From Cytophagales bacterium UBA2561 (GTDB lineage: Bacteria; Bacteroidota; Bacteroidia; Cytophagales; Thermoflexibacteraceae), in assembly GCA_002340355.1 (NCBI GenBank), contig DDLX01000013.1:62001-126000 (forward strand): DNA of 64,000 bases. Reading direction: 5' to 3'. Each line of letters opens with the position of its first letter. Position 1 is the stretch's first letter. Below are positions 25,440 through 34,277 of this stretch, in pieces. The position numbers and the translations under genes are program-made. The notes beneath the pieces were generated by a model. It was not told the origin of the DNA. It did not search any database and saw only the letters and a list, made by a program, of their open reading frames with translations.

Positions 25440-26951
25440 ATGAATTTCTCTGAACAAGACCTTCTTCAGATTCGTGAACGAGGCTCAGATGTTGCCACTA
25501 TTGAAGAACAAATCGAACATTTTCGGCAGGGTTTTCCATTTATGGATATTCTCAAGCCAGCTACACTCGGAGCAGGAATTGTTCCTGATCGCCCCGATAG
25601 TCTTGAAGCCTATATTCAAAAATATCGTTCGGCTCCACTGAAAGCCGTAAAATTTGTACCTGCTTCGGGAGCAGCAAGTCGGATGTTTAAAGAATTATTT
25701 GCTTTCCAAGATGAGTATCAAGATGGTGAAGCGATTGGCTCAAAAGCGATTCAAAAGTTTTTTACTGAGCTTTCTAAGTTTGCTTTTTATGAAGATTTGG
25801 AAGAGGCACACGGAGGCTGGCTTCCTGATGCTATCAAAGAAAAAAAATACGTTGAAATTCTTCAAGCCTTATTAAGCGAGGAAGGCTTAAATTATGGTGG
25901 GTTACCAAAAGGATTGCTAAAGTTTCATCGTTATTTAGATGATACGAGTCGAACACCCGTAGAAGAACACTTAATGGAAGGAGCAAATTATGCCCAAAAT
26001 GTGCAAAAAGTGGTACATCTGCATTTTACGGTTTCGCCTGAACATCAAGCTAAGTTTGAGGAACATATTCGAGCAGTGAGTTCGAAATACGAAGAAAAAT
26101 TTGGAGTAACATTTGGCATTGAATTTTCGGAGCAAAAGCCTTCGACTGATACGATTGCTGTAGATATGGAAAATCTACCGTTTCGTCAGAAGGATGGATC
26201 GTTGTTATTTCGCCCTGGGGGACATGGCGCACTTATTGAGAACTTGAATGATATTGATGCCGATCTGATTTTTATTAAAAATATTGATAATGTTGTTCCA
26301 GATAACTTAAAACCAATTACTTACGACTATAAAAAAGCGCTTGCGGGAGTAGCCCTACGTTATCAAGAGTTAATTTTTGGTTATCTGGAAAGGCTAGAAA
26401 TGCCTACTAATGAAAACTTAATCAATGAGTTACAGGATTTCTTCGAAAATGACCTTTGCATTTTACCGCCAACCGATTTTGATTCTCGGACAATTACCGA
26501 AAAAGTAGATTATTTTAGAACAAAATTAAATCGTCCAATTCGAGCTTGCGGAATGGTACGTAACGAAGGTGAGCCTGGTGGAGGTCCTTTTTGGACAAAA
26601 GAGACAGATGGAACGGTTAGTTTACAAATTGTAGAAACTGCACAGATTGATACCAAGAACCCTGAAAAAAAGGCGATTATGGAAAAATCAACACACTTTA
26701 ATCCTGTAGATTTGGTGTGTTTGGTGAAGGATTATCAAGGTAATAAATTTGATTTAATTTCATTCCGAGACCCTCAAACAGGCTTTATTTCCTATAAGTC
26801 TAGTGACGGCAAAGATCTAAAAGCGCAAGAACTACCTGGACTTTGGAATGGAGCTATGGCAAACTGGAATACCATTTTTTTAGAAGTTCCAATTTTGACG
26901 TTTAACCCCGTTAAAACGGTGAATGATTTATTGAAACCACAACATCAATAG
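25440..26951 (+). CDS. DUF4301 family protein
   Basis: The 503-residue soluble protein matches the DUF4301 pattern: an N-terminal IEEQIEHFRQGFPFMDILKPAT segment, FVPASGAASRMFKELF, GGLPKGLLKFHRY and RPGGHGALIENLNDIDADLIFIKNIDNVVP. The RPGGHGAL / DADLIFIKNID arrangement resembles a nucleotidyltransferase-like core, which is inference. The family is almost restricted to Bacteroidota and its reaction is unknown. It is transcribed with a modest gap after aroB and followed by a hairpin. Confidence 0.85.
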   Translation: MNFSEQDLLQIRERGSDVATIEEQIEHFRQGFPFMDILKPATLGAGIVPDRPDSLEAYIQKYRSAPLKAVKFVPASGAASRMFKELFAFQDEYQDGEAIGSKAIQKFFTELSKFAFYEDLEEAHGGWLPDAIKEKKYVEILQALLSEEGLNYGGLPKGLLKFHRYLDDTSRTPVEEHLMEGANYAQNVQKVVHLHFTVSPEHQAKFEEHIRAVSSKYEEKFGVTFGIEFSEQKPSTDTIAVDMENLPFRQKDGSLLFRPGGHGALIENLNDIDADLIFIKNIDNVVPDNLKPITYDYKKALAGVALRYQELIFGYLERLEMPTNENLINELQDFFENDLCILPPTDFDSRTITEKVDYFRTKLNRPIRACGMVRNEGEPGGGPFWTKETDGTVSLQIVETAQIDTKNPEKKAIMEKSTHFNPVDLVCLVKDYQGNKFDLISFRDPQTGFISYKSSDGKDLKAQELPGLWNGAMANWNTIFLEVPILTFNPVKTVNDLLKPQHQ

Positions 26952-26957
26952 TTTTAT

Positions 26958-26990
26958 ATCCCCCATAGCGTTTCAAATGCTATGAGGGGA
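26958..26990. terminator. Hairpin after the DUF4301 gene
   Basis: TCCCCCATAGC pairs with GCTATGAGGGGA (one mismatch) around a 9-nt loop. A T-run follows only after about 10 nt, so termination is likely but not certain. Confidence 0.6.
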
Positions 26991-27021
26991 AACGGAAAGG
27001 TTTTTTGATAGGGTTAATTTG

Positions 27022-27936
27022 ATGAATTCACTAGTATTTAATTTGAAAAAAGTCGTCTTTTTTATTCTACTTCTTGAGTTAAGCACTATTGTCTTAGCTC
27101 AAAATATTTCCTCCACTCATCCCGAAGATTCTATCCAAAGAAAGCGCAAGAACCTTCAAATTTTCTCTTCTATTTCTGCTGGAATGTATGGTATGGGACT
27201 CCTTGGTATGAATCAACTTTGGTATCAAAATCAATCTCGTACTTCTTTTCATTTTTTTAATGATAATTCACAATGGATGCAAGTTGATAAAGTGGGACAT
27301 GGTTATACGGCTTTTTACTTGAGTGAACTGAATTACAGAACTTTACGAAAGATTGGTTTACCTGAAAAAAAGGCAATAGGGTGGGGGAGTGGCTTAGGTT
27401 TTTTGTGGATGCTACCAATTGAAATTTTAGACGGATTTTCAGCAACTTACGGCGCAAGTTATGGCGATTTAATGGCTAATTTTTCGGGAAGTGCTTTATT
27501 TCTAATTCAAAAATTTTCTTTCAAAAAAATCCTGATTCGTCCCAAATTTACATTTCGCCGAAGTTCTTGGGCTTCACAACGTCCCGAAGTTTTGGGCGAA
27601 AATTTAGGTCAGGAAATTTTGAAAGATTACAATGCTCAAATTTATCGACTTAGTTTTAATGTCAAAAAAATTACACATTGGAAAAATTATCCTTGTGTTT
27701 TGAATTTGGCAATTGGCTATGGTGCTGGTGAAATGCTTTACGGAAAACCTGCTGAAAATCAATTAATTGGTTTAAAACCTTATCGCCGTTATTTTTTAGG
27801 TTTGGATTGGCATTTTTCCAATATTCCAACCCAAAAACGTTTTTGGAAATCGGTATTTTATATTTTGGATATGGTGAGTTTGCCAGCTCCAACCTTGGAA
27901 CTTCGGAAAGGGAAGAAAATCAAATTTAGGTTTTGA
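27022..27936 (+). CDS. DUF2279 family membrane/exported protein
   Basis: An N-terminal signal-like helix (about residues 9-26, ending in LAQN) precedes a DUF2279 core: QVDKVGHGYTAFYLSEL, GWGSGLGFLWMLPIEILDGFSATYGASYGDLMANFSGS. This family is a predicted periplasmic or outer-membrane-associated protein of unknown function. The C-terminal third has alternating aromatic strands that may contact the outer membrane. The open frame begins at TTG 27019, but the ATG directly after it is chosen. It converges with parB, with 22 nt between the stops. Confidence 0.82.
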   Translation: MNSLVFNLKKVVFFILLLELSTIVLAQNISSTHPEDSIQRKRKNLQIFSSISAGMYGMGLLGMNQLWYQNQSRTSFHFFNDNSQWMQVDKVGHGYTAFYLSELNYRTLRKIGLPEKKAIGWGSGLGFLWMLPIEILDGFSATYGASYGDLMANFSGSALFLIQKFSFKKILIRPKFTFRRSSWASQRPEVLGENLGQEILKDYNAQIYRLSFNVKKITHWKNYPCVLNLAIGYGAGEMLYGKPAENQLIGLKPYRRYFLGLDWHFSNIPTQKRFWKSVFYILDMVSLPAPTLELRKGKKIKFRF

Positions 27937-27958
27937 TGTCTTCATCTTAGACTTGTTC

Positions 27959-28840
27959 TTAATCCTGCAAAAACTCCAAAATCCGATTCAAATCTTCGTC
28001 TGAGGTAAACGGAATTTTGATTTCGCCTTTGCCTGTTTTGTTGCGTTTTACTCTGACTTTTGTCCCAAAACGACTTGATAAATCCGACTGTAATTGCTTG
28101 GTGGCATGGTCTTCTTTGACTTGAGATTTTTGTTTTGGTTTTTTGGGTTGGAAACCTCGAGCTAATTCCTCTACTTGTCGAACCGATAACTTTTCGTCAA
28201 TAATTTTATCATAAATTGCGAGTTGTTTATCAATTTCTTCCAATGAAATTAAGGCTCGTGCGTGTCCCATTGAGATTTTTTTATCTCTCAAACCCGCCTT
28301 AATTTTATCAGGTAATTTCAATAAACGTAAATAATTGGTTACGGTAGTTCGATTTTTACCTACTCGTTCGGCAAGGTCATCTTGTTTGAGTCCAAATTGT
28401 TCGATAAGACAACGGTAACTATCAGCAATTTCAATGGCATTAAGGTCTTGACGATGTGTATTTTCGATAAGTGCCATTTCAAGCATTTGTTGCTCATTGG
28501 CAACCAAAACATAACAAGGAAGTGACGTGAGAGAAATCAATTTAGCCGCCCGAAAACGCCGTTCTCCCGAAATGAGTTGATACGTTTTACTATCTAATTT
28601 ACGAACTGTAATTGGCTGAATCAATCCATAAATTTTGATAGACTCGGCAAGTTCCATCAACGCAGAAGACTCAAAATCTCGGCGAGGCTGTTCGGGATTC
28701 GTCTCAATCTGATGAAGTGGAATATCAAGAATGGTATTAACAGGAACTTCGTTTTTGTCTTTGGTGGGTTTCGTATCGGGAAGCAATGCCCCTAACCCCT
28801 TGCCTAATACGTCTTTACGTTTTTTTAATTTTACGCCCAT
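27959..28840 (-). CDS. parB: Chromosome-partitioning protein ParB
   Basis: ParB binds parS sites, spreads by CTP hydrolysis and loads SMC, so it organises the origin region. The 293-residue protein has the N-terminal KRKDVLGKGLGALLP tail, the CTP-binding box GERRFRAAKLISL (about 95-107), an HTH region with GLKQDDLAERVGKNRTTVTNYLRLLKLP, and a C-terminal dimer domain. It lies 60 nt after parA on the same strand. No parS sequence was located with confidence. Confidence 0.95.
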   Translation of the reverse strand: MGVKLKKRKDVLGKGLGALLPDTKPTKDKNEVPVNTILDIPLHQIETNPEQPRRDFESSALMELAESIKIYGLIQPITVRKLDSKTYQLISGERRFRAAKLISLTSLPCYVLVANEQQMLEMALIENTHRQDLNAIEIADSYRCLIEQFGLKQDDLAERVGKNRTTVTNYLRLLKLPDKIKAGLRDKKISMGHARALISLEEIDKQLAIYDKIIDEKLSVRQVEELARGFQPKKPKQKSQVKEDHATKQLQSDLSSRFGTKVRVKRNKTGKGEIKIPFTSDEDLNRILEFLQD

Positions 28841-28900
28841 TGCCTTTTTTTATTACCTTTTAGAAGACTAATTTTAAGATTTGTTTTTTAAAAATTCAAT

Positions 28901-29674
28901 TTATTTTACTAAATTATGCTTTTGTAAAATTTCTTGGGCTAATGCCAAATAGGCAATTGCACCTTTGCTATCGGCATCATATTCGAGTACAGGAACACCA
29001 AAACTTGGCGATTCGCCTAAGCGGATATTTCGTGGAATAATCGTTTCAAAAACCATGTCTTCGAAGTGCTTTCGGACTTCTTCGACCACTTGATTCGAAA
29101 GTCGAAGGCGTGTATCGTACATGGTTAATAAAATACCTTCAATAGCCAATTCAGTATTTAATCGATTTTGGATAATTCGAATAGTATTTAATAATTTTCC
29201 AAGTCCTTCTAAGGCAAAATATTCACATTGTACGGGAACAATCACCGAATCAGCCGCCGTCAAGCCATTAATAGTTACCAAACCTAAAGAGGGCGAACAG
29301 TCAATAATAATAAAGTCGTAATGATTTCGGAGGGTTTTTAAGGTATCTCGCATTCGTTCTTCACGGCGGTCAATATTTATCATTTCGACTTCTGCCCCTA
29401 CTAAATCAATATGCGAAGGAATGACATCCAAATACTCAAAATCGGTAGGATGGATGGCTTGATGAGCATTGGAATCTTTAATCATACATTCGTAAATACT
29501 CACGGAAACCTCTTTAGGATTGATGCCCAGTCCTGAAGTGGTATTGGCTTGAGGGTCAGCATCAATGACCAGCGATTTATATTCTAATGCTGCCAAACTT
29601 GCCGCCAAATTGATGGCAGTGGTGGTTTTTCCGACACCACCTTTCTGATTTGCAATCGCAATCACTCTTCCCAT
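28901..29674 (-). CDS. parA: Chromosome-partitioning ATPase ParA
   Basis: A deviant Walker-type ATPase of 257 residues that positions ParB-parS complexes on the nucleoid. MGRVIAIANQKGGVGKTTTAINLAA contains the deviant Walker A (KGGVGKTT), IIDCSPSLG is the A' motif region and VIVPVQCEYFALEGL the B motif area. Its length fits the chromosomal Soj group. It is the first gene of a parA-parB operon. A -7 box lies 75 nt upstream. Confidence 0.95.
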   Translation of the reverse strand: MGRVIAIANQKGGVGKTTTAINLAASLAALEYKSLVIDADPQANTTSGLGINPKEVSVSIYECMIKDSNAHQAIHPTDFEYLDVIPSHIDLVGAEVEMINIDRREERMRDTLKTLRNHYDFIIIDCSPSLGLVTINGLTAADSVIVPVQCEYFALEGLGKLLNTIRIIQNRLNTELAIEGILLTMYDTRLRLSNQVVEEVRKHFEDMVFETIIPRNIRLGESPSFGVPVLEYDADSKGAIAYLALAQEILQKHNLVK

Positions 29675-29748
29675 AATTTTCCGAGGGGTTAATTTACGTG
29701 TAGATAAGGGTATGGATAGAACCCTATTTTGATTCCTAAGAAATCACG

Positions 29749-29756
29749 CAAATATA
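29749..29756 (-). promoter_or_regulatory. Candidate parAB promoter -7 box
   Basis: Minus-strand TATATTTG matches TAnnTTTG, 75 nt before the parA start. No TTTG at -33. Confidence 0.35.
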
Positions 29757-29814
29757 AGATTTCTAACCATCTTTGGGCTGTATCTTAAAGGATAATTTTT
29801 ATAGAAAACAAAGC

Positions 29815-30228
29815 TTAAACTAATCCTAACCATTGGAATGCCCGTTCATGAACTTTGAAAAGTTTTATATTAAGCTCTTGGTTGTTAGGTTCTTCTATGG
29901 TTTGTTCAATTCCTAATTCTGCAATAAAATCGCCAGGCATTAGTATTGCCTGCTGATGAATTATGAGCTTTTCGGTAGCTGATATTTCATCATCAATCCA
30001 TGTTTGCATATCAGGTGTAATGGTAAATAGAAAATTTCGAAAATCAAATAAAACCAATCTGACTTGATATTTTTCAACAAATTGAAGATAAATCCGTAAC
30101 TCTTGCTTGAATTCATCATTTGTCATTTGGTCTGTCTCTAAAGACCACTTTGATTCCAAAAATGAACTTCTGTTGTCATAAATAAGTTCGTGGAATTGTG
30201 ATTGATGTACTTTCATTTTGTAGTGCAT
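29815..30228 (-). CDS. Small STAS-like protein, paralogue 2
   Basis: The 137-residue protein is the second of a tandem pair. It shares long blocks with its neighbour: the LFDFRNF core, ITPDMQTWIDDEI, QAILMP, LGIEQTIEEP and QELNIK. The alternating helix-strand layout with a central DxRNF strand resembles the SpoIIAA/STAS fold, which is inference. It has no signal peptide. Two ATG codons compete for the start. A TATTTTTG box just upstream (30246-30253, minus strand) suggests its own promoter. Function unknown. Confidence 0.65.
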   Translation of the reverse strand: MHYKMKVHQSQFHELIYDNRSSFLESKWSLETDQMTNDEFKQELRIYLQFVEKYQVRLVLFDFRNFLFTITPDMQTWIDDEISATEKLIIHQQAILMPGDFIAELGIEQTIEEPNNQELNIKLFKVHERAFQWLGLV

Positions 30229-30245
30229 ATTTAAGATAGACGATA

Positions 30246-30253
30246 CAAAAATA
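30246..30253 (-). promoter_or_regulatory. Candidate promoter -7 box for paralogue 2
   Basis: Minus-strand TATTTTTG, 18 nt before the start. No -33 match, so weak. Confidence 0.25.
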
Positions 30254-30279
30254 ATTTAAAATACTAATATTTATAAAAT

Positions 30280-30687
30280 CTATCTGGTTAGCTTCATCCA
30301 AGCTAACGCTTCCTGACGAGTGCCTACTGTTTTAACATTTATTTCTTGTGAATGTGGTTCAGTAACAGTTTGTTCGATGCCAAGAGAGGCAATCAATTCT
30401 TGAGGCAAGAGAACGGCTTGTTTCTTTAAAATACGTTTTTCAATCGTAGCAATTTCATTATCAATCCAAGCTTGTAGGTCAGGTACAATTACATAAGAGA
30501 AATTTCTTAAATCTAAAAGCACAAACTTAATATCTAATTGTTGAATATATTGTGAATACGCCTTTAAATCATTTTTGAGGTCTTTTTCAGTCATATTTTC
30601 GGTTGTTTCAAACAAAATATGTTCCAAAAAAGCTTGATTTGAATCGTACAATATGACACAATATTTTGACCTATATAACTCTTTCAT
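30280..30687 (-). CDS. Small STAS-like protein, paralogue 1
   Basis: The 135-residue protein is similar along its whole length to the next gene downstream (LLDLRNF, IVPDLQAWIDNEI, QAVLLP, LGIEQTVTEP, QEINVK), clearly a tandem duplication. It starts only 6 nt after the stop of the ADP-ribosylglycohydrolase gene, so it is probably cotranslated with it. That context hints at a role linked to ADP-ribose removal, but no catalytic motif is visible. The fold looks STAS-like by inference. Confidence 0.68.
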   Translation of the reverse strand: MKELYRSKYCVILYDSNQAFLEHILFETTENMTEKDLKNDLKAYSQYIQQLDIKFVLLDLRNFSYVIVPDLQAWIDNEIATIEKRILKKQAVLLPQELIASLGIEQTVTEPHSQEINVKTVGTRQEALAWMKLTR

Positions 30688-30693
30688 GACTAT

Positions 30694-31500
30694 TTATATT
30701 TTTGATATTATGTTTTTATAGTCAGAGTACTTTTGAGAGCATACCTCTTGAAATTGATTGATCACTTCCAATAAATCAGGTGATAAACGGTTTCGAACTT
30801 CTTTCAAAATTGAGGGTGGAATTTCTTGGTAATAGGCTTCAGCAATGGATCCAGCCATACAGGCAATCGTATCGCTATCACCACCCAATGAAATTCCCAA
30901 ACGGATAGCTGATTCAAAATCTTCAGACTCTAGAAAGGCAATAATTGACTCAGGAACCGATTTTTGACAACTTACATGAAATTTATAAGTCGGTCGAATT
31001 TCATCTAATTTTCGGCTTAAATTGTAGTTAAATTTTTCCTCTAGTATATGTTTAATCTCTGATTTAGAAACCTGATTTCGAGCCAAATAAATGGCATAAG
31101 CAATTGCTTGCGCCCCGATGATTCCTTGTGGGTGATTGTGAGTTACTTCGGCAGTTTGCTTTGCCTTTTCGAGTATTTCGGTAGGGTTATCAAATAGCCA
31201 ACCTACTGCACTGACACGCATGCCCGAACCATTGCCCCAACTATTGTAAGGTTGTGGATTATCGGATTCTACCCATTTGAGAAACATTCCACCAAATCCA
31301 CAATACAAATGATTTCGTCCAAATTTTTGTAAATTTTCAGTAAAGTCATAGTCATTAAGGATAGCATCTGCTATGGCTACGGTCAAAACCGTATCATCGG
31401 TAAATTTTGAACTTTTGACAAAAAGGGGGAAATCCGTACTTTTAGTATTGAAAAACTCAAATCGAGACCCAATGATGTCTCCTACAATTGCTCCAATCAT
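30694..31500 (-). CDS. ADP-ribosylglycohydrolase family protein
   Basis: DraG/ARH-family enzymes remove ADP-ribose from proteins or nucleic acids using two magnesium ions. The 268-residue protein begins MIGAIVGDIIGSRFEF, has the metal motif FTDDTVLTVAIADAIL (about 32-47) and the late GGDSDTIACMAGSIAEAYY (about 205-223), which together supply the metal-binding Asp/Thr residues. The length is normal. It is upstream of two duplicated small genes. A PARP-type transferase lies about 29 kb away in the same window, so it could be the eraser for that writer. Confidence 0.92.
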   Translation of the reverse strand: MIGAIVGDIIGSRFEFFNTKSTDFPLFVKSSKFTDDTVLTVAIADAILNDYDFTENLQKFGRNHLYCGFGGMFLKWVESDNPQPYNSWGNGSGMRVSAVGWLFDNPTEILEKAKQTAEVTHNHPQGIIGAQAIAYAIYLARNQVSKSEIKHILEEKFNYNLSRKLDEIRPTYKFHVSCQKSVPESIIAFLESEDFESAIRLGISLGGDSDTIACMAGSIAEAYYQEIPPSILKEVRNRLSPDLLEVINQFQEVCSQKYSDYKNIISKI

Positions 31501-31800
31501 AGGCGAAAGGATTAGAATTATTAAATATTAAAATTATTTTAGTCTAATTTACTAAAATTTTCTCGTAAAATTTGGACTAATAGTTTAATAGAATCAATTT
31601 CACGGTTTTATGTAACAGTCTGTAAATACCATCTTTGTTTGATTATTGTTTTTTTGACTAAATCGATTAAGATTATTTCCATGAATTATATGTTTTAGCT
31701 AGAAAACCACTTTCTCAAATTTAATTTGCCTAGATTTTAATTACTTTTGCTTATACTCCAAGAAATAAGCACTCCTCTTTAAACAAATTACAAAAACACA
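31501..31800. other. Intergenic region before the E1 dehydrogenase gene
   Basis: Three hundred bp between divergent genes, AT-rich. The only recognisable element is TACTTTTG at 31742-31749, a -7 box 52 nt before the dehydrogenase start. Confidence 0.4.
31742..31749 (+). promoter_or_regulatory. Candidate promoter -7 box for the E1 dehydrogenase
   Basis: TACTTTTG fits TAnnTTTG. A TTTG at 31725 is too close (13 bp) to be a standard -33 element. Confidence 0.35.
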
Positions 31801-34212
31801 ATGCACAAGACAACAATGGAAGAACTTATGCCCCCCTTTACAAAAACAGAAATACTAGAAGATTATCAATTAGCCCTCGAAAGTCGGTTTGTTAGTTTGG
31901 CAGGTCGGAAAGAAGTGTTTATGGGCAAAGCCAAGTTTGGGATTTTTGGAGATGGTAAGGAGCTTCCTCAAATTATACTTTCTAAATTTTTTCAGAAAGG
32001 TGATTTTCGTTCGGGTTATTACCGTGATCAAACGTTGATGATGGCAACAGGTAACGTTACGATTCCCCAGTATTTTGCTCAATTGTATGCTCATACTGAC
32101 ATTAAAGCCGATCCTCATACAGGAGGACGTTTAATGAATGCCCACTATGGTACTCGTTTGTTAGATGAAAATGGAAACTGGAGAAATCTGATGGAATCGA
32201 AGAATACATCTTCAGATATTTCTTCGACCTCGACCCAAATGCCTCGTTTATTGGGACTAGCTTATGCCTCTAAATTATATCGTGAAAATACGGAGTTACA
32301 TCAATTTACTAATTTCTCAAATCAAGGAAATGAAGTGGCTTTTGGAACAATTGGTAATGCGGCTACATCCGAAGGGTTATTTTGGGAAACAATGAATGCA
32401 GCTGGAGTTTTGCAAGTTCCCTTACATATGTCGGTTTGGGATGATGCCTATGGAATTTCTGTTCCTCAAAAATATCATACCATCAAAGAAAGTATTTCAG
32501 AGGCTTTGGCGGGTTTTCAGCGTACTTCTGATAATCCTAAGGGAATTGAAATTTTTACGGCACGGGCTTGGAATTATACCGAACTTTATGAAGTATATGA
32601 AAAATCAATAGAAATTTGTCGTACTGAACATGTGCCTGTTTTAGTGCATGTTACGGAAGTGACTCAGCCTCAAGGACATTCAACTTCAGGATCACATGAA
32701 CGCTATAAATCAAAAGAACGATTAACTTGGGAAACGGATCATGATTGTAATAAAAAGTTTAGGGAATGGATTATTGAAAATGAATATGCCACTCCTGAAG
32801 AACTCCAAAATCTTGAAAAAGAAGCCAAAAAGAAGGTTAGTAGCCTGAAAAATCAAGCATGGAAAACCTATCGGAAATCAATTCAGGTTCAGGTAGATGG
32901 ACTCAATGAAATTCTGAAAAGTACAGCAAAAGAAAATCCACATTTACCTCGTTTGGATTATTTGTACAATAAACTCGTAACAAACACGGGAGCAGAAAAA
33001 AAAGATATGGTTCAGATTGTCAAAAAAGCTCTCCGAACTTTGCGTCATGATCCAGCACAAACCCGTCAAAAATTAACTACATGGCTTCGGAAATTTATGC
33101 GCCAAGCCGAAGAGGAATATAGTTCACATTTGTATAGTCGGTCTATGAAGTCGGCTGAAAATTTTCAAGCAGTTCCTCCAATTTATTCTGAAAATAGCCA
33201 TATGGTAGATGGACGGGAAATTTTACAGGCTTGTTTTGATGAGTGGCTTGAGAAAGAGCCTCGTTTCTTTGCGATTGGAGAAGATGTTGGTAAAATTGGA
33301 GATGTGAATCAGGCTTTTGCGGGTTTACAAGCTAAGCATGGCGAAATACGTGTTACAGATACTGGAATTCGGGAAGCAACCATTATTGGACAGGGGGTTG
33401 GAGCGGCTGTACGTGGGTTACGTCCTCTGACCGAAATTCAATATTTGGATTATTTGTTATTTGGAATGATTCCGATTGTGGATGATTTATCCTGTTTGCA
33501 TTATCGGACGGTAGGTGGACAAAAAGCTCCTTTAATTATTCGGACTCGTGGGCATCGTTTGGAAGGGATGTTTCACTCAGGTTCACCGATGGGAATGATT
33601 CTTAATTCTATGCGTGGAATGTATATTTTAGTTCCTCGAAATATGACCCAAGCTGCAGGAATGTATAATTTATTGTTTCAATGTGATAATCCTGCTTTAA
33701 TGATTGAATCCTTAAATGGTTATCGCCTCAAGGAAAAATTGCCTGATAATGTGAGCGATTTTGTTGTTCCTTTGGGAGTACCTGAAATTTTGCGAGAAGG
33801 AAAGGATATAACGATTGTTACTTATGGCTCAATGTGTCGGATTGTGATGGAAGCTGCCCGACAATTGCAAGAAGTTGGAGTTAGTGCTGAAGTAGTCGAC
33901 GTGCAGACCTTAATACCATTTGATACCGAAGGAGTAGTTTTTCAATCTATCCAGAAAACCAATCGGGTGATTTTTGCCGATGAAGATGTTTCGGGTGGAG
34001 CATCAGCATATATGATGCAAAAGGTACTTCAAGAGCAAGATGCCTATCACTACTTAGATTCGAAACCAATTTGTATTTCAGCACAAGACCATCGCCCTGC
34101 TTATGCTAGTGATGGCGATTATTTTTCTAAGCCTAACACCGAAACCATTTTTGATACGGCTTATGAAATTATGCACGAAGTAACCCCTCAAAAATTCCCC
34201 TCGATTTACTAG
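31801..34212 (+). CDS. Fused alpha-beta 2-oxoacid dehydrogenase E1
   Basis: Thiamine-diphosphate enzyme of 803 residues that decarboxylates a branched-chain or related 2-oxoacid for the E2 lipoyl carrier. Residues about 20-400 are the alpha subunit (FRSGYYRDQTLMMATG, GNAATSEGLFWETMNAAGVLQVPL, TGGRLMNAHYG). About 460-803 are the beta subunit (FFAIGEDVGKIGDVNQAF, REATIIGQGVGAAVRGLRPL, GMFHSGSPMG). A charged linker joins them. Alpha/beta fusion is common in Bacteroidota. No E2 or E3 gene is nearby. A palindromic terminator follows. Confidence 0.92.
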   Translation: MHKTTMEELMPPFTKTEILEDYQLALESRFVSLAGRKEVFMGKAKFGIFGDGKELPQIILSKFFQKGDFRSGYYRDQTLMMATGNVTIPQYFAQLYAHTDIKADPHTGGRLMNAHYGTRLLDENGNWRNLMESKNTSSDISSTSTQMPRLLGLAYASKLYRENTELHQFTNFSNQGNEVAFGTIGNAATSEGLFWETMNAAGVLQVPLHMSVWDDAYGISVPQKYHTIKESISEALAGFQRTSDNPKGIEIFTARAWNYTELYEVYEKSIEICRTEHVPVLVHVTEVTQPQGHSTSGSHERYKSKERLTWETDHDCNKKFREWIIENEYATPEELQNLEKEAKKKVSSLKNQAWKTYRKSIQVQVDGLNEILKSTAKENPHLPRLDYLYNKLVTNTGAEKKDMVQIVKKALRTLRHDPAQTRQKLTTWLRKFMRQAEEEYSSHLYSRSMKSAENFQAVPPIYSENSHMVDGREILQACFDEWLEKEPRFFAIGEDVGKIGDVNQAFAGLQAKHGEIRVTDTGIREATIIGQGVGAAVRGLRPLTEIQYLDYLLFGMIPIVDDLSCLHYRTVGGQKAPLIIRTRGHRLEGMFHSGSPMGMILNSMRGMYILVPRNMTQAAGMYNLLFQCDNPALMIESLNGYRLKEKLPDNVSDFVVPLGVPEILREGKDITIVTYGSMCRIVMEAARQLQEVGVSAEVVDVQTLIPFDTEGVVFQSIQKTNRVIFADEDVSGGASAYMMQKVLQEQDAYHYLDSKPICISAQDHRPAYASDGDYFSKPNTETIFDTAYEIMHEVTPQKFPSIY

Positions 34213-34220
34213 TTTTATGC

Positions 34221-34258
34221 TTAGACCTATAAGATTTTCGAAAATTTTATAGGTCTAT
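34221..34258. terminator. Bidirectional terminator between E1 and the polysaccharide locus
   Basis: TAGACCTATAA...TTATAGGTCTA is nearly perfect, with an inner TTTTCGAAAA core. It separates two convergent genes and has T-rich ends on both strands. Confidence 0.8.
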
Positions 34259-34277
34259 ATTCTTGAAAAATAGTGCT

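Noticed and set aside
27959..29674. A nearby replication origin or parS site, suggested by parAB
   Set aside because: No DnaA-box cluster or clear parS palindrome was found by eye around parAB, so no origin is claimed.
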